Source: Porodaedalea pini
Taxonomy: Eukaryota; Basidiomycota; Agaricomycetes; Hymenochaetales; Hymenochaetaceae
Direction: 5' to 3'
NCBI GenBank assembly: GCA_002794775.1
Contig: NBAY01000023.1
Coordinates: forward strand, 1-64,000
Length of the DNA: 64,000 bases
In this document: piece after piece, positions 9,847 through 21,045 of the stretch
How the letters are laid out: every line of letters starts with the position of its first letter
Numbering within the stretch: position 1 is the stretch's first letter
The notes under the pieces: model-generated
Seen by the model: only the letters and a program-made list of their open reading frames with translations
Database searches by the model: none
What the model was told of the DNA's origin: nothing
Position numbers and translations under genes: made by a program

Positions 9847-12410
9847 ACAATATCCGGATCCGCGAGGGTGATGAATGGAAGGCAGCGTTTCGCACGAACA
9901 TGGGCCTCTTCGAACCAACGGTCATGTTTTTTGGCCTTTGCAACGCGCCGGCCACGTTCCAGGCCTTTGTCAACCACATCTTTAAGGACCTAATCTACGC
10001 GAACTTGATCATCGTATACCTCGACGACATCCTGATCCTCTCGGAAACCATTGAGGAGCATATCGACACATCGAGGCGCGTACTCCAGATCCTCCGAGAA
10101 AATGGCCTGTACCTAAAGCCGGAGAAATGTGAGTTTGACGCCAAGGTCGTCAAATACCTCGGCCACATCATCGGCAATGGTGAGATCAGGGCTGACCCGG
10201 CAAAGACGGAGGCGATTGCGAACTGGCCAGTCCCACGGAACCTCAAGGAGCTGCAACAGTTCCTCGGTATGGGAAACTGGCTAAGACGGTTTATTAAGGA
10301 CTACAGCAAGGTGGTCCGACCGTTGACGTCGTTAACGGGCAAGAAGGACTGGGTATGGGAGACCGAACAGCAGGAAGCGTTCGAGGAGCTGAGACGACGT
10401 CTCTGCTCACCTCCAGTCCTAGCCATCGCCAATGACGAGGGCCCTTTCCGCGTAGAAGCGGACTCGTCGAACTTTGCGCTCGGTGGTGTGTTGTTGCAGA
10501 AGCAGGAAGGGAAGTGGAGGGTGATCGCCTACAGGTCAGAGGCACTTGAACCAGCGGAACGAAACTACGAGATCTATGACAAGGAGATGCTCGCGATCGT
10601 CTCGGCACTCAAGGAGTGGCGACAATACCTCCTTGGCGCTCGCCACAAGATTGAAATCTGGTCCGACCACGCCAACCTCACCTACTTCAGGTCAGCGCAG
10701 AAGTTGAGCTATCGCCAAGCTCGCTGGCGGACCGAACTTGAAGAATTCGACTTCCACCTCGAACACAAGTCGGGCAAGACGATGGGCAAGGCCGATCTGC
10801 TATCGCGTATGGCGGGCTATGATCAGGGCAAGGATGACAACGATGGGGTCGTGTTCATCAAGGATAAGTGGTTGAACCGTGGAGTGGTGCGAACATCGCG
10901 CGACGAAGTGGTGGAACGAGTGGGTAACGCGCAGAGGGCGCAGGACGAGTCGGAGAGACCGACGGGGATGGCGAAGGCCGACGGGTTGTGGCGGATGAAA
11001 GGCAAGGTGTACGTGCCGTCGACGATGAAGGAAGCAGTTTTACGGGAATGCCACGACTCGACCCTGGCAGGACATCCCGGATCGTCAAAGACGGTCGAAC
11101 TGGTACGTCGAGACTTCTGGTGGGCGTCGATGTTCTCCGACGTTCGAGCATACGTCCGAGGATGCGACCGTTGCCAGCGGACGAAGGCTCTGAGGGCGTC
11201 AAGGTCAAAGCCACTTCACCCGAACACGGTCCCGGAAGGCCCATGGGAAATTGTCACGGTCGACCTCATCGGAGAACTCCCGGACTCCAAGGGACACAAC
11301 GCAATCTGCGTTTTCGTCGACAGGTTCTCGAAACAGATGCACGCGATCCCGACGACGACAAAGTTGTCGGCGGAAGGCATGGCTCAACTGTACCGCGACC
11401 ATGTCTTCCGCCTCCACGGCTTGCCGAAGAAGATCATCCATGACCGAGGCACGCAGTTCGACGCATCGATGATGAAGGAGCTGTACAAACTCCTACACAT
11501 CGAAGGCAACCCGTCAACGGCGTATCACCCACAGACAGATGGTCAGACGGAACGCGTTAACCAAGAGCTTGAACAATATCTTAGGCTCTTCGTAAACCAT
11601 CGACAATCGGACTGGAAGGACTGGCTCCCCCTCGCGGAGTTCGCGTATAATAACCGCGAGCATTCGGCAACGAAGATGTCTCCTTTCTACGCGAACACAG
11701 GACGTCACCCCTTAAGCTTTGACACGACACGAACCTCGTCTGCCAACATGTCGGCGGAAGAATTCGCGAAGCACATAAAGGAGACTCATCGGGTTGCGAA
11801 GGACAACTTGGTCAAAGCGGCGGACGACATGAAACGCTATCACGACCGGACAGCAGGGATTTCGGTTGAGTACAAGGCTGGGGACAAGGTTTTCCTTGAC
11901 GGGCGAAACATCAGCACAGACTCGCCGACAAAGAAACTCGCTGACAAATGGTATGGCCCCTTCGAAATCGTCGACAAGGTAGGAGCAAGCGCGTACAAGC
12001 TCAAGCTCCCAAAGCGATGGAAAAAGGTCCACCCGGTCTTCAACGAAGCACTGCTAAAGCCCGCCGTCGAACCGTCCTTCGAAAACCAAAGACAACCAGC
12101 ACCGCCGCCACCTGACATCATAGACAACGAGGAGGAGTACGAGATTGAAGAGGTTCTAGACTCGCGTCTGCACCGAGGGAAACTACAGTACCTTGCCAAG
12201 TGGGTAGGCTACAATGAACCTACTTGGCAGCCTGAGACGGACTTCGGCGAGAACGCGAAGGAGGCGATCGCTGAATTCTACCTCAAACATCCCGGTGCAC
12301 CTCGAAAACTCGACATCCCTCGTCAACGACTCCGTCCGCTCTTCATCGACACCGAGCCTGACGACCGCGATCATGGTTGGTCGGGACGCCCAACCTTGAA
12401 GGGGGGGTAA
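9843..12410 (+). CDS. pol: Pol part 2: RT, RNase H, integrase, chromodomain
   Basis: Continues pol in the next frame. It has RT with FGLCNAPATFQ and the catalytic YLDD near 10017, then RNase H (VEADSSNFALGGVLL). The integrase HHCC zinc finger lies near 11050-11190 (HDSTLAGH...CDRCQ), followed by the D,D,E core: VTVDLIGELP, HDRGTQFD and TDGQTERVNQELEQYL. A GPY/F-like module (WYGPFEIVDKVG) follows, and a C-terminal chromodomain (YEIEEVLDSR, YLAKWVGYNEPTWQPE) that would direct integration to marked chromatin. TAA is at 12408-12410, inside the purine tract. The sequence appears undamaged apart from the upstream frameshift. Confidence 0.93.
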   Translation, partial: YYNIRIREGDEWKAAFRTNMGLFEPTVMFFGLCNAPATFQAFVNHIFKDLIYANLIIVYLDDILILSETIEEHIDTSRRVLQILRENGLYLKPEKCEFDAKVVKYLGHIIGNGEIRADPAKTEAIANWPVPRNLKELQQFLGMGNWLRRFIKDYSKVVRPLTSLTGKKDWVWETEQQEAFEELRRRLCSPPVLAIANDEGPFRVEADSSNFALGGVLLQKQEGKWRVIAYRSEALEPAERNYEIYDKEMLAIVSALKEWRQYLLGARHKIEIWSDHANLTYFRSAQKLSYRQARWRTELEEFDFHLEHKSGKTMGKADLLSRMAGYDQGKDDNDGVVFIKDKWLNRGVVRTSRDEVVERVGNAQRAQDESERPTGMAKADGLWRMKGKVYVPSTMKEAVLRECHDSTLAGHPGSSKTVELVRRDFWWASMFSDVRAYVRGCDRCQRTKALRASRSKPLHPNTVPEGPWEIVTVDLIGELPDSKGHNAICVFVDRFSKQMHAIPTTTKLSAEGMAQLYRDHVFRLHGLPKKIIHDRGTQFDASMMKELYKLLHIEGNPSTAYHPQTDGQTERVNQELEQYLRLFVNHRQSDWKDWLPLAEFAYNNREHSATKMSPFYANTGRHPLSFDTTRTSSANMSAEEFAKHIKETHRVAKDNLVKAADDMKRYHDRTAGISVEYKAGDKVFLDGRNISTDSPTKKLADKWYGPFEIVDKVGASAYKLKLPKRWKKVHPVFNEALLKPAVEPSFENQRQPAPPPPDIIDNEEEYEIEEVLDSRLHRGKLQYLAKWVGYNEPTWQPETDFGENAKEAIAEFYLKHPGAPRKLDIPRQRLRPLFIDTEPDDRDHGWSGRPTLKGG
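12398..12407 (+). other. Polypurine tract
   Basis: GAAGGGGGGG just upstream of the right LTR, the usual primer site for plus-strand synthesis; it overlaps the last pol codons. Confidence 0.85.
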
Positions 12411-12813
12411 TGTTAGAACCTGAACTTTCACCTTTCCCTTTATTTTCCCTTTTACCATTTCCTTTATTATATTCGTCCTTTTCATTATATTTACCCATCT
12501 TACACAATCATTCCCACACTGCTTTCATTCGTTCCATTCCCACTCGTTAGGTAATATAGTCTCACGGTCATCGCTATATAAGGTCTCAGGAATCGCATGA
12601 ACTCCTTGTTCTGCTTTTCCTCTTACCTCCGCGACGACCTAGGTGAGACTCGTCCCCCTTGTATTAGTTTAGACTTGTATTAATCCTCTTACCTCCGCGA
12701 CGACCTAGCCTGAGTAAGCGTGTCCCGAGTCTACGCTCGAGTATAGCACGTCCCAGACGACAGTCAGCCGAGGCCTGCCCAGTCCGAGTCATCTCCCGGG
12801 CTCCCGCCTAACA
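12411..12813 (+). repeat. Right LTR of chromodomain element
   Basis: 403 bp, with no difference from the left LTR found on direct reading. It ends CTAACA at 12813 and is followed by the target duplication CATCA. Confidence 0.95.
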
Positions 12814-12818
12814 CATCA
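12814..12818. repeat. Target-site duplication CATCA, right copy
   Basis: Matches 6584-6588, confirming both element ends. Confidence 0.92.
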
Positions 12819-12893
12819 GGTACTGAGGGGCGAGCATTCTGTGAGGGAGAGACATCGGGTACTGAGGGGCAAGCATTCCATGAGGGGGAGACA
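12814..12893. repeat. 39-bp tandem repeat, two units
   Basis: Units starting CATCAGGTACTGAGGGGCGA and CATCGGGTACTGAGGGGCAA follow one another, differing at a few bases. Before the retrotransposon arrived, this lay immediately upstream of the DUF6698-like start codon. Confidence 0.75.
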
Positions 12894-12989
12894 TCGCGGT
12901 GAGTGTTCGAATACAGAAAGGAGCATAGTAACACCTAACCAGTTTATAAGGCTGGGCGGGGGAGATCAGCAGCTGTGCAACTTTCACTG

Positions 12990-13967
12990 GAAAACACAAC
13001 CACGGCGAGATATCCCCTCTTGGCTATATCGCGTTATGATCTCACGCGTTTCAGTGAGAATGCCAGAACTTGAAGAGAGAAGGAAGAAAGCCACACCGAA
13101 TAGAACTTGGTAGGGTCGAATGGCCTCTCCTCCATGCTGATGAAGAACAGTTCAATGGAGACACCCGCTTGAGTCAAGTCCTAAGCAAAGTGTTCATGGT
13201 GTCAAACAAATGCAATGCTAACTCAAGTGCTACCAAAAGTGTCGTTTGAGCAGACGTGACAAGTTGAGCATTCTTTGCGCCGGGATGAGGGTCGTCTTTG
13301 TCAGTAATGAGGAAAAGACGCTTGATGCCAGATTTTGGAGCTCTGGTAGAAAAAAGTTGTTTTACGCAAACGAGCCTATACAGATAGGCAACACTTACCC
13401 GTCTTGTAAGGCCCAGTTACAGCTCGTAAAGACATCACCCATGGGGACACGATTCTCTGATGGTGGATACTCGTAACGAAGCCACTTATGGTTATCCTTT
13501 GCCTCTAGATACATTTGAGAGGAATGGATCAGCAATCGCTTAACATACAACTGTGAGTCGAAGTATAACACACTGTAAAGGAGCTGGATAAGATTTTGAA
13601 TCTTTGGGGAATCAATCTGTCCTACAGGCTCATATACAAATGTCCTATTCTTTGTACTCTGTAGCTCTGTGCACTGTATTTTCTTTCTTGTGAGACTTTG
13701 AGATGCTCAGTACAGTGTGGTATATGTGGGAGTTTGAGAGCTTCTCACGGTATTGAAAAGTAAAATCCCAGCAGTGTCATTTGGCCCGACAACCTTCCGC
13801 TTCTGAATTTGCATATCAGCCTCGAGTGCAGCAAGTAGGTGGGAGGTCTGTGCGCCTTCTTTGTTTGGGTCATCATAAAGCGCTTGCATTGACTCTGAAC
13901 AGTCAATCGCAAAGAGAACGACATCGTGTTTGCCTTCAAAGAACTGACAGCATGTGTCGTAAGACAC
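12990..13967 (-). pseudogene. Ku70 (XRCC6) homologue, N-terminal fragment
   Basis: Ku70 is the DNA-end-binding subunit of non-homologous end joining. The minus strand encodes the von Willebrand A-type domain in order: HDVVLFAIDCSESM, TSHLLAALEADMQIQKRKVV, GILLFNT, then NRTFVYEPVGQIDSPKIQ, WLRYEYPPSENRVPMGDVF, KRLFLITDKDDPHPGAKNA and SMEERPFDPTKFYS. Short GT-AG introns separate the pieces, including one near 13145-13200 and one near 13350-13405. After the last motif the frame degenerates, and no DNA-binding core or C-terminal SAP domain follows before the repeats at 12893. The true N terminus is also missing. It is a partial gene copy; a full Ku70 is presumably elsewhere. Confidence 0.78.
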
Positions 13968-14478
13968 AGAAATGATTCAGCTGGTATCTGGAGAATATTA
14001 CGGAGTTGTCGGCATACCGAGAACTCATTGAAATGCTAAAAAGTTAGTTTTGAGCTTCTTAAGTTAAGAAGCGTGCATAGCATGCTCACCAAATCAAGCA
14101 TACAGTTCTGGGCATGCCTCAGCTTGAGCTCACCGTCATTCAAGGGCCCGTACATCTGTCATTTCTTAGCTACGCTCGATTTACACATGGGCAAGATCAC
14201 CTTACCAACACAAGTACAGAAGAAGGCGGACATGAAGCCCGATCATGCGTGGCCAGCTGATCAAAATTGTATAGTCAGTATTCAAGCTTGCCCTTGCATC
14301 TGTACAACAGTTCTCACCATCCACATACTTGCACAGGTACCGCTGCCTCGAATCGAAAAAAAGGGAAATCCTGGAGGAAAGAAAATGAGAATCAAGTTTC
14401 AAATGGTGCGTCCGACTGTCACAAAATTGTCCACCATTCGACTGAAATGCGACTATAGATAATGAGAGGATTCTCATC
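13968..14478. other. No recognisable gene
   Basis: Flank of the Ku70 fragment. Several short frames overlap on both strands, none with recognisable motifs. Confidence 0.5.
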
Positions 14479-14580
14479 GTTGTCACTCAAGAAGTACGTT
14501 GACGAGTTGGCAAGATGGGGGTGCAGCATCATTGTCACTCGAGAAGTACATTGACGAGTTGGCAAGGTGGGGGCGTGGCG
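14479..14580. repeat. 52-bp tandem duplication
   Basis: The sequence beginning TTGTCACTCAAGAAGTACG is followed at once by a second copy beginning TTGTCACTCGAGAAGTACA, about 90 percent alike. Confidence 0.8.
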
Positions 14581-15410
14581 TGAACTTGAAAAGTAGTTTA
14601 CGATCTTGTACAACAAAGGAACCTTCGACTCCAATTGTTAGCTTATTGTCGGAGTCCTAGCGAATCGACTTTTCATCTTTCACGAGCCCATCTGACATCC
14701 TCGCACCTCACCCCGATCTCTTCAAGTCCGAACTCGACTCATCTCTTGCAGGCTTCAACCCTTACCTGCTGCAATCGCTCATCATCAAGCAGCCAGATGC
14801 ATTCAACTTCCTACATTCCAAAACTACTCTTCACCGTCAGCTCAGAGTCTGCCTCAGCATATGAAATGATGACTGCCTGCTCGAAGTCTTTCTACAATCA
14901 AGCCTCCTTGAAGTATTCATTTGAACTCATTGGTAAATTTGCACAGGCATCAGCCATCTGACAGCCGTCAGACATTCCCTCAGACTATCACAAAGCAGCT
15001 CAGGCAACATCTCGCTCAAAGAGTATAATCCACACCCTCCTTCATCTGCCAATCATAATGGCACCTCAGACTATTCAAGTTACGATTCTCATTCTGAGTA
15101 CTACTCCATCGGCTCCAGCCATCCGTCATTGGCTTATGCATCTGTCATCTCACCGGCTGCGATCTCTGCACGCAGCTAGCCCATGCAGGTTCAGTCTCCT
15201 CAGGCTTGCGCACCCAGTCCCGTTGGCGCAGGCCTTGCCATGTCATTGCTTCCCTGAATCTCACGAAACAACAGCTGCTCTGCTCACCTTCTTCTGGTGT
15301 CACAGATGCCAACTCATCACAATGGCTCTCATCAAGAGTATAATCCACACCTTCCTTCATCTGCCAATCATGACGGCACCTCAGACTACTCAAGGAGACA
15401 GAGTGCCCGA
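14581..15410. other. Non-coding with a repeated 63-bp block
   Basis: Ser/Thr-rich short frames without recognisable motifs. A block near 15014-15077 (AGTATAATCCACACCCTCC...) recurs near 15333-15396 at about 90 percent identity. This may be the 3' terminal region of the Plavaka element that follows. Confidence 0.5.
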
Positions 15411-18400
15411 TTAATTTTGGACTGGCATCTCCTCATCGGCAGATTCATTGTCCAGTACCGATCCTTCAGACTCAGAGTCTTCCATTTCCTCATCTCCACC
15501 TTCACTATCGTGTCTGTCATCTCCCACTTCGCTTTGAATGCACTTGAGCAAAGTCTCAACTTCTTCTGCAGGTTCAACGTCCATCTCGTCATCTTCTTCA
15601 TCAGAGCAGTGTACACCAAGCTTGCTATACAAGTCTGCTGGTATGTGGTTCGCGTTCTCAGCATTGTGTGCTGTGGTGTGGCCTACTCTACCGCCTCGGT
15701 GATGCATGAATAAATCACGGTCAGCAAATCTGTACATCTATCAGTTTCAGTCCAATGGGAGATAAGGCAATTGTGACCTACTTATTCACATAGAACGATT
15801 CCCAGTCTGTTATAATATTGTTTGGTTCTTTGATTCGAGCTAGATAAGATGGAGACAGGAGCGCATCTGTGTGTCTGTAATGGAATGTGGGAATTAAATG
15901 GGCAGTGCAAACGACGGCAGCTGGATCTACAAAACTGAATGGCAGGGACTCGTCTTCCCTTGTAATGAATCTTACGCATTCCAATCAACAGGCATCATCA
16001 CCAAACCTATCTTCCATGGCTCGGCCGAACCAACGAACCCACAGGAAATCCAAACGACTCGGTGCCGTGTCTCCATTGCTCCTGAGCCACGCATTGACAT
16101 GATATATCCCAATCACTCAAGCGTACCAGAACGGCGATATAGACTTTGAGACAGCATCTGAGTCCCTCAATAGAAGCATGACATCCGAAGTAATGGAGGT
16201 AGGATTAATAGAATCATGTTCCCGCTGCATATCATATGTCGTGTAGTTGATGCGTAGACGTTTGTGCTCATACATCTTATCGTCTTTAATGATGACGTCC
16301 TCTCAATCAACAGTCGAGAACTGAAGTTCACCATCATCACAATCAAAGTTCTTCAACCGAGCAAAAATGTGACTTAATAATAATTCTTCAAAATCCTGAG
16401 CAAATGTCAGTCATATGTTATTCTGAAAAACAGCAATCTTACAATCAATGTGGGATCGTAATCATTCTGACACAACCATGATCTAATGGTATCCGTCATT
16501 CCCCTCACTGCTATGCAGTAGCGCACATTATCGTCATCTAAACTGTCATCGATGGTGTCCAGTGGAATTTTGGGTGCAGACTTGTTGAACTTTTCCGCCA
16601 TGTGAGCAAGATTAGACTGGATGCGTTGAATTTCTGTCACTTGTCAAACAAAGTTCACGTGGTTCGTTCTTAAGTAATTTTGTCTCGACTGTTTGTGCTC
16701 AGTTTCACCCTGACGTTGCGAAGTGAGTAAATGTTGGGTCTAGAAAATGAAGAGAAGTGTCTGACAATGGAAGTGCTATACGAGTCAGTCATCCCAAACA
16801 TGAGAACGTGATGTGCGTAGTCCCCAAGGGCATGGATCTTGGACGTATTTATATTGAAGGACTTCTTCACTGTGGGACATATCAAGTCTGCGGTATTGGT
16901 ATCACCTCCCGTCGTCTTGCGGTGCAATCTGCGCAGTCGCTTCTGGGATTCTGATGGAAGTTCATTGGTCATGAAGGCAGAACATGTCTTGTCATTGAAG
17001 CTTTGCAGCGCAGTACCGAATCACTTCGTTTCACTGTCCAATGCTGCAACTGTAGCATCAGTGTGCATATGGAGCTTTGCAAGTGCATGGACGGTTGCTG
17101 CATGATATAGGAGTTCACGAACGATGGACTCATGAGGTTCTGGTAGAAGTCCCTCAAACACTGGTAATGCACACTATGCGGGGAGATGTTAAGCTACTGT
17201 TTTTGTTTCTGCCTTTGCTTGCTCACCTGTAAAAGGTCTTTGAAGCTGTATGCGGTCATTTGTTTCATCTCTGATATGTTTCCTTTGTATGTTCGTATTG
17301 CATCTGAAAAAGGAGGTATACATCGGACCCTACTGAGTCATGAGAAGAGCCTTCCATTTAACATTTCATCAACAAGCACTAACCTTCTGTCTAGCTCATG
17401 CACCTTGTTCAATCGAGCATATGTGAAAGTATCAAGAATGCGAACAAGATGAGTGAAGATCTGCCACCATACGCCGACCTCCCACTCGTGCATGACATCA
17501 ACCATGAGCATGGAATGGTAATCAAAACCGAGGGGACCCAACCTTGCAGAAAAAGCATTCTAGAAACGCGTCAGAGTCTGTAAGACCTCCATATTGAACT
17601 GAGCGAACTCACTTCAACAGGCATGAGCAATTGCGCATCTAAAAGCCGACCGACACTTGCATTTGCAACATGCCGACGTTTATTATAGATGATGTCCCAA
17701 GCGACTTCTACTTTACAACGGCGCCATGTATTGTCAACTCGAGCACGCTTGATTCGGGTTCAAGAGTCTGCGTGTTTACCCAAAGACGATATTGCACCAC
17801 TCTCCATGAGACAACGGGGGCACGGGCACTTTCCTAAGTGCTTCATTGTCGCAAGCAGAACTCTGCAAGAATACTTAGTTTGTCATCCGTATGAATCGAA
17901 CGATATGTACTTTTCAGGGTAATCCACAGAGTAAGTGAAGATGCAAGGATACAAATGTCGTGTCACCCCATCACCGCAGCGGACAACCATGCTGTGTTTC
18001 CACGCATGAAGAAATTCGTCATCCAGCATAGTTTTCCATACACTGTGCATTACTTCTCGCCGGCAATGTGTCTGAAGTGCGTTCAATGCCGGATTTCCCT
18101 GTGCATGATGTTGAACGAAGTCATTGAAATCACCCGGAAGCTACAAACAAAATAATGAGATGAAAAGTCCAATCTTCAAGAGACAACTCGCTTACGGAAG
18201 GTATATGAGCAATATGATGACATGCTCCAGACTTTCTTCGCTCGTACTTCGACTGGTTGCCAAACTGGAGATACGCAGGCCAGAGTTTTGTGCTGCCAAA
18301 CTTTGCGGCCAACATTCCATCTGACCATAGCTGCATTGCAACGACGGCTCTTGGAAGATCGTCGCCAGAGTCCTGGGGGAGACATTGCACTTCCTCATGT

Positions 18401-19082
18401 GTGTCATGAAACTTCTTCAACCAATATAATTCCCCATGGACTGTCTGCTCCTCACCTCCATGCGGTGACTGAATCCTAAGCTCGTAAGGCTCGTAACAAA
18501 AACCTGCGCTCTTCTCTTCACTCTCGAACATGAACTGAATGATAGCAACCAACGGTCGATGAAGGAACTCATTAATTTCGAAATCAAGGCAACTCGGTGC
18601 TTCAGGATGCAAGTGTCCAAGTGGCACACGTATCTTCAGACCACTTTGCATCCAGCCATCACGGGGTCAAAAAACTCATCTAGAGAGCTGTTTTGAAGCT
18701 GCTTGGTGACCTTCTGTATATTCATTTCGAGAATGTCTTTCGCGATGAAGTCATCCGAGCCTATTAGAGCTTGAAGCTGTTCTGCATCCTCAAGTGTTTT
18801 AGTAAGGGACCCCGACCAAAACCATTGGTTGAAAAGAAATGAGGATAAATTCGGATGCGGGGCAAACGGATTTCCTTGTGCACCTCGATCCGCAGGCGAG
18901 GGCTCCCTATCATACACGTTTCCTACAGTGGGGGCTTCCAGGCAAGAGATATGTCTGAAGACCTTACACAATCCAAACTTGTTGCCTTCAGATCGGAATA
19001 GGTGGGAAGGAGTATCATCCACAGCCTCTGGGTCTCCTGAATTGGCTGCTGTTTCTTCCATGCTAGAGTTTGCTTGAATCAC
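15411..19082 (-). pseudogene. Plavaka-type (CACTA-related) transposase
   Basis: A long multi-exon minus-strand gene matching the Plavaka transposases of Agaricomycetes along its length. In order: NLSSFLFNQWFWSGSLTKTL (near 18830), VVAMQLWSDGMLAAKFGS and WPAYLQFGNQSKYERRKSG with CHHIAHIPS (18250-18400), LQTHCRREVMHSVWKTMLDD (18050), SVDYPEK, KCPCPRCLM (17820), LGPLGFDYHSMLMVDVMHEW (17500), CALPVFEGLLPEPHESIV, HALGDYAHHVLMFGMTDSYS (16820), LRINYTTYDMQREHDS, FVDPAAVVCTAHLIPTFHY (15900), and the C-terminal FADRDLFMHHRGGRVGH followed by an acidic tail. The catalytic core is recognisable. At least two in-frame TGA codons (17760-17762, 16303-16305) make this copy inactive as read. Terminal inverted repeats were not located. 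Confidence 0.88.
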
Positions 19083-20719
19083 GGCTGCACTGGTAGGAAC
19101 ATCAGGTAATGCATCCCAATAATGGGCAGGAAGTACATGTCAGCGTACAACGTGGCTGGCTGCCAATAGAGTCGGTGGGTCAGGCACAGCAAGAGGATGG
19201 CTGGGTGCACTTTCAGCGGGATTGAGGTCAGGGCCAAAGTCGGGCGCCGCACCCGTATCATTGTAGATCCTGTGTATGGGTTGTTTAGGATCGGTAGTTC
19301 ATTTGGGGACGTGTTTCCATTGAGTTTTGCAGTAAATATATGCTCGGTATGAGCATGGGAAAAACCCGGTACACGTCGGTACGCGTCAGTATGTGTCAGT
19401 ATGTGTCGGTATGTGTCAGTACGTGTCAATACTGTAAAGTGCTCCGGACCTGAAGTGAGTGTCGGTGCAGAGCTGGAACAAGTGGGATATCAACTCCGGT
19501 ACAAGACAATAGCAATAGCAGAGATGAGAAAGAGAATGAGACAAGAGATGAGACTGAAGATGAGGTTGCCATGAAACTAACTGTTGCAGAGACTGGCTGC
19601 ACGCATGGAAGCTGCCCTATCTGAGGGGAACTCTGTGGTAGTATTTCCTCCCTTGCTACCTATGACAGGGAAGTCCCTAAATACAAGGTGCAAGAGATCT
19701 ATCTACAGGAAAATTATTCCAAAGTGAGTATAATGTGCATACTGGGTGAAACATAGAGTGTCAGAGAGAAAACATTCGGAATGTAAGAGAAACATAGAAA
19801 ATCAAAAGAAAACCTGTCCATGCGACAACTTCCCCATTTGCATTGGTCCATCATCCGGTCATATCACAGCTCCACCAGAACTGAGATCCTCCAATCGGTG
19901 AGTCGTCACCCATCATCAGGCAGATCTCCGGTACGCATCCCAACTGACTCTGATGACATAAGCTTTCTGGTATGTCCCGAATTGCCAGGGGGATCTTCCT
20001 AGTGATCCGCTGATGTGATGTTGGGCAAATCATCCTGTGTCCGGTATGTGATGGGCAAACCATTCTGAGTCCAGTACGCGTCAATACTTGTTGGAACATG
20101 TGACGGATGGCCTCTAGAGGGATCTGCAGTGGTTGGCCGCTCGTCAGAACTCTACATCGTCATAAGTCTCAGCAAAGGAGGCCGACTACATTTTTAAAAA
20201 AATTGAGTAATCTAGACTTAAGTGAAGAGAAGCAAGACAACATGTACTCCATGCGAGAGCTTCACCTTCTTGGCTTTCTTTCATATCTCCTTCGTATCAA
20301 GCAATACTTGCTTCGCTTCAGCCTGAACATAAAGACAAGCAGCTTCATGATGACCGAGGCCATTCATTCCCATGGACGTATGTGGGCACCCAGGACCACT
20401 ACAACTGTACGACATTTTTTTGGACAGTGCAGAATGAGTGAGGGAAAGGGACACGGAGAATGCTTTGGGACCAGATAAGGGTGCATTTATCTCTACAGTG
20501 CGCAACTGCCTAATCATTCCATTCCTATTATGCAGCCGATAGATCTGCAATGTGCCCACCCGAGGGTTCCAAACAATGATTCCTTGACATATGTGACCGG
20601 CAAGTCCCTGGCCAGCCACGCTACCGAGATATAATGCCCGTGATTTTGCTCGCAGCTCCGTCGGCCGGTGTCAACCAATAAAGCTACCGCAAAGTATGGA
20701 GATGTCAGCAAGCTGCATG
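19083..20719. other. Unassigned region, possibly 5' part of the Plavaka element
   Basis: No recognisable protein. A minus-strand frame at 20281-20619 has ordinary composition but no motif I recognise. The region contains the 10-bp repeats at 19371-19430. Confidence 0.4.
19371..19430. repeat. 10-bp tandem repeat
   Basis: Six consecutive units of the type CACGTCGGTA / TGTGTCAGTA in exact 10-base register, with substitutions confined mostly to two positions. A related single unit lies near 20078. Confidence 0.85.
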
Positions 20720-21035
20720 TAGAAAGACAGAAGAGAGAATAGTACACACCTCTTTTTGAATCAATCGTAATATCTCGCCTGACATGACGATGTATGTTCA
20801 ATGCACGTCCTTCACCCTATCAAAAAACAGCACCACTAACTATAGTTTGCGGTACTGCATACTCCACCCCACCTATTGCATGCACTAGGCTGGCAACGAT
20901 GGCAGGGTTGGCTATACTATGACAGTGGTTGCTATCGAGCCTGGGAGCACTTGTCAAAAGACGAGGGGAAAAAAGGCTCGAGACAGCGAAAAATCCCGTC
21001 CTGATCCCAGAAAGCTCAGATCCCAGTATTTTCTT
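20720..21035. repeat. Duplicated block, copy 1
   Basis: About 315 bp, repeated at 22062-22382 with scattered substitutions (for example CACCTCTTTTTGAATCAATC against CACCTCTTTTTGAACCAATT). The minus strand contains VKDVHQTYIVMSGEILQLVQ-like coding sequence that I cannot assign. Together the copies bracket the truncated DUF6698-like duplicate. Confidence 0.8.
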
Positions 21036-21045
21036 GATGCAACCG

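Larger units (their letters stand above)
6589..12813 (+). mobile_element. Chromodomain Ty3/Gypsy LTR retrotransposon, very recent insertion
   Basis: A complete 6225-bp element: two 403-bp LTRs, a leader of about 0.7 kb, gag, protease-RT-RNase H-integrase-chromodomain pol, and a purine tract. It is flanked by CATCA on both sides. The LTRs look identical base for base. Domain order and the terminal chromodomain place it with the fungal chromoviruses (Tf1/MarY1-like). The only damage I see is a single missing base in a G-run at about 9841. No clear tRNA primer-binding site follows the left LTR, so priming may be unusual. Confidence 0.95.

Noticed and set aside
14635..15414. Ser/Thr-rich plus-strand genes
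   Set aside because: Low-complexity frames without motifs, upstream ATG context or introns; probably non-coding flank of the Plavaka element.
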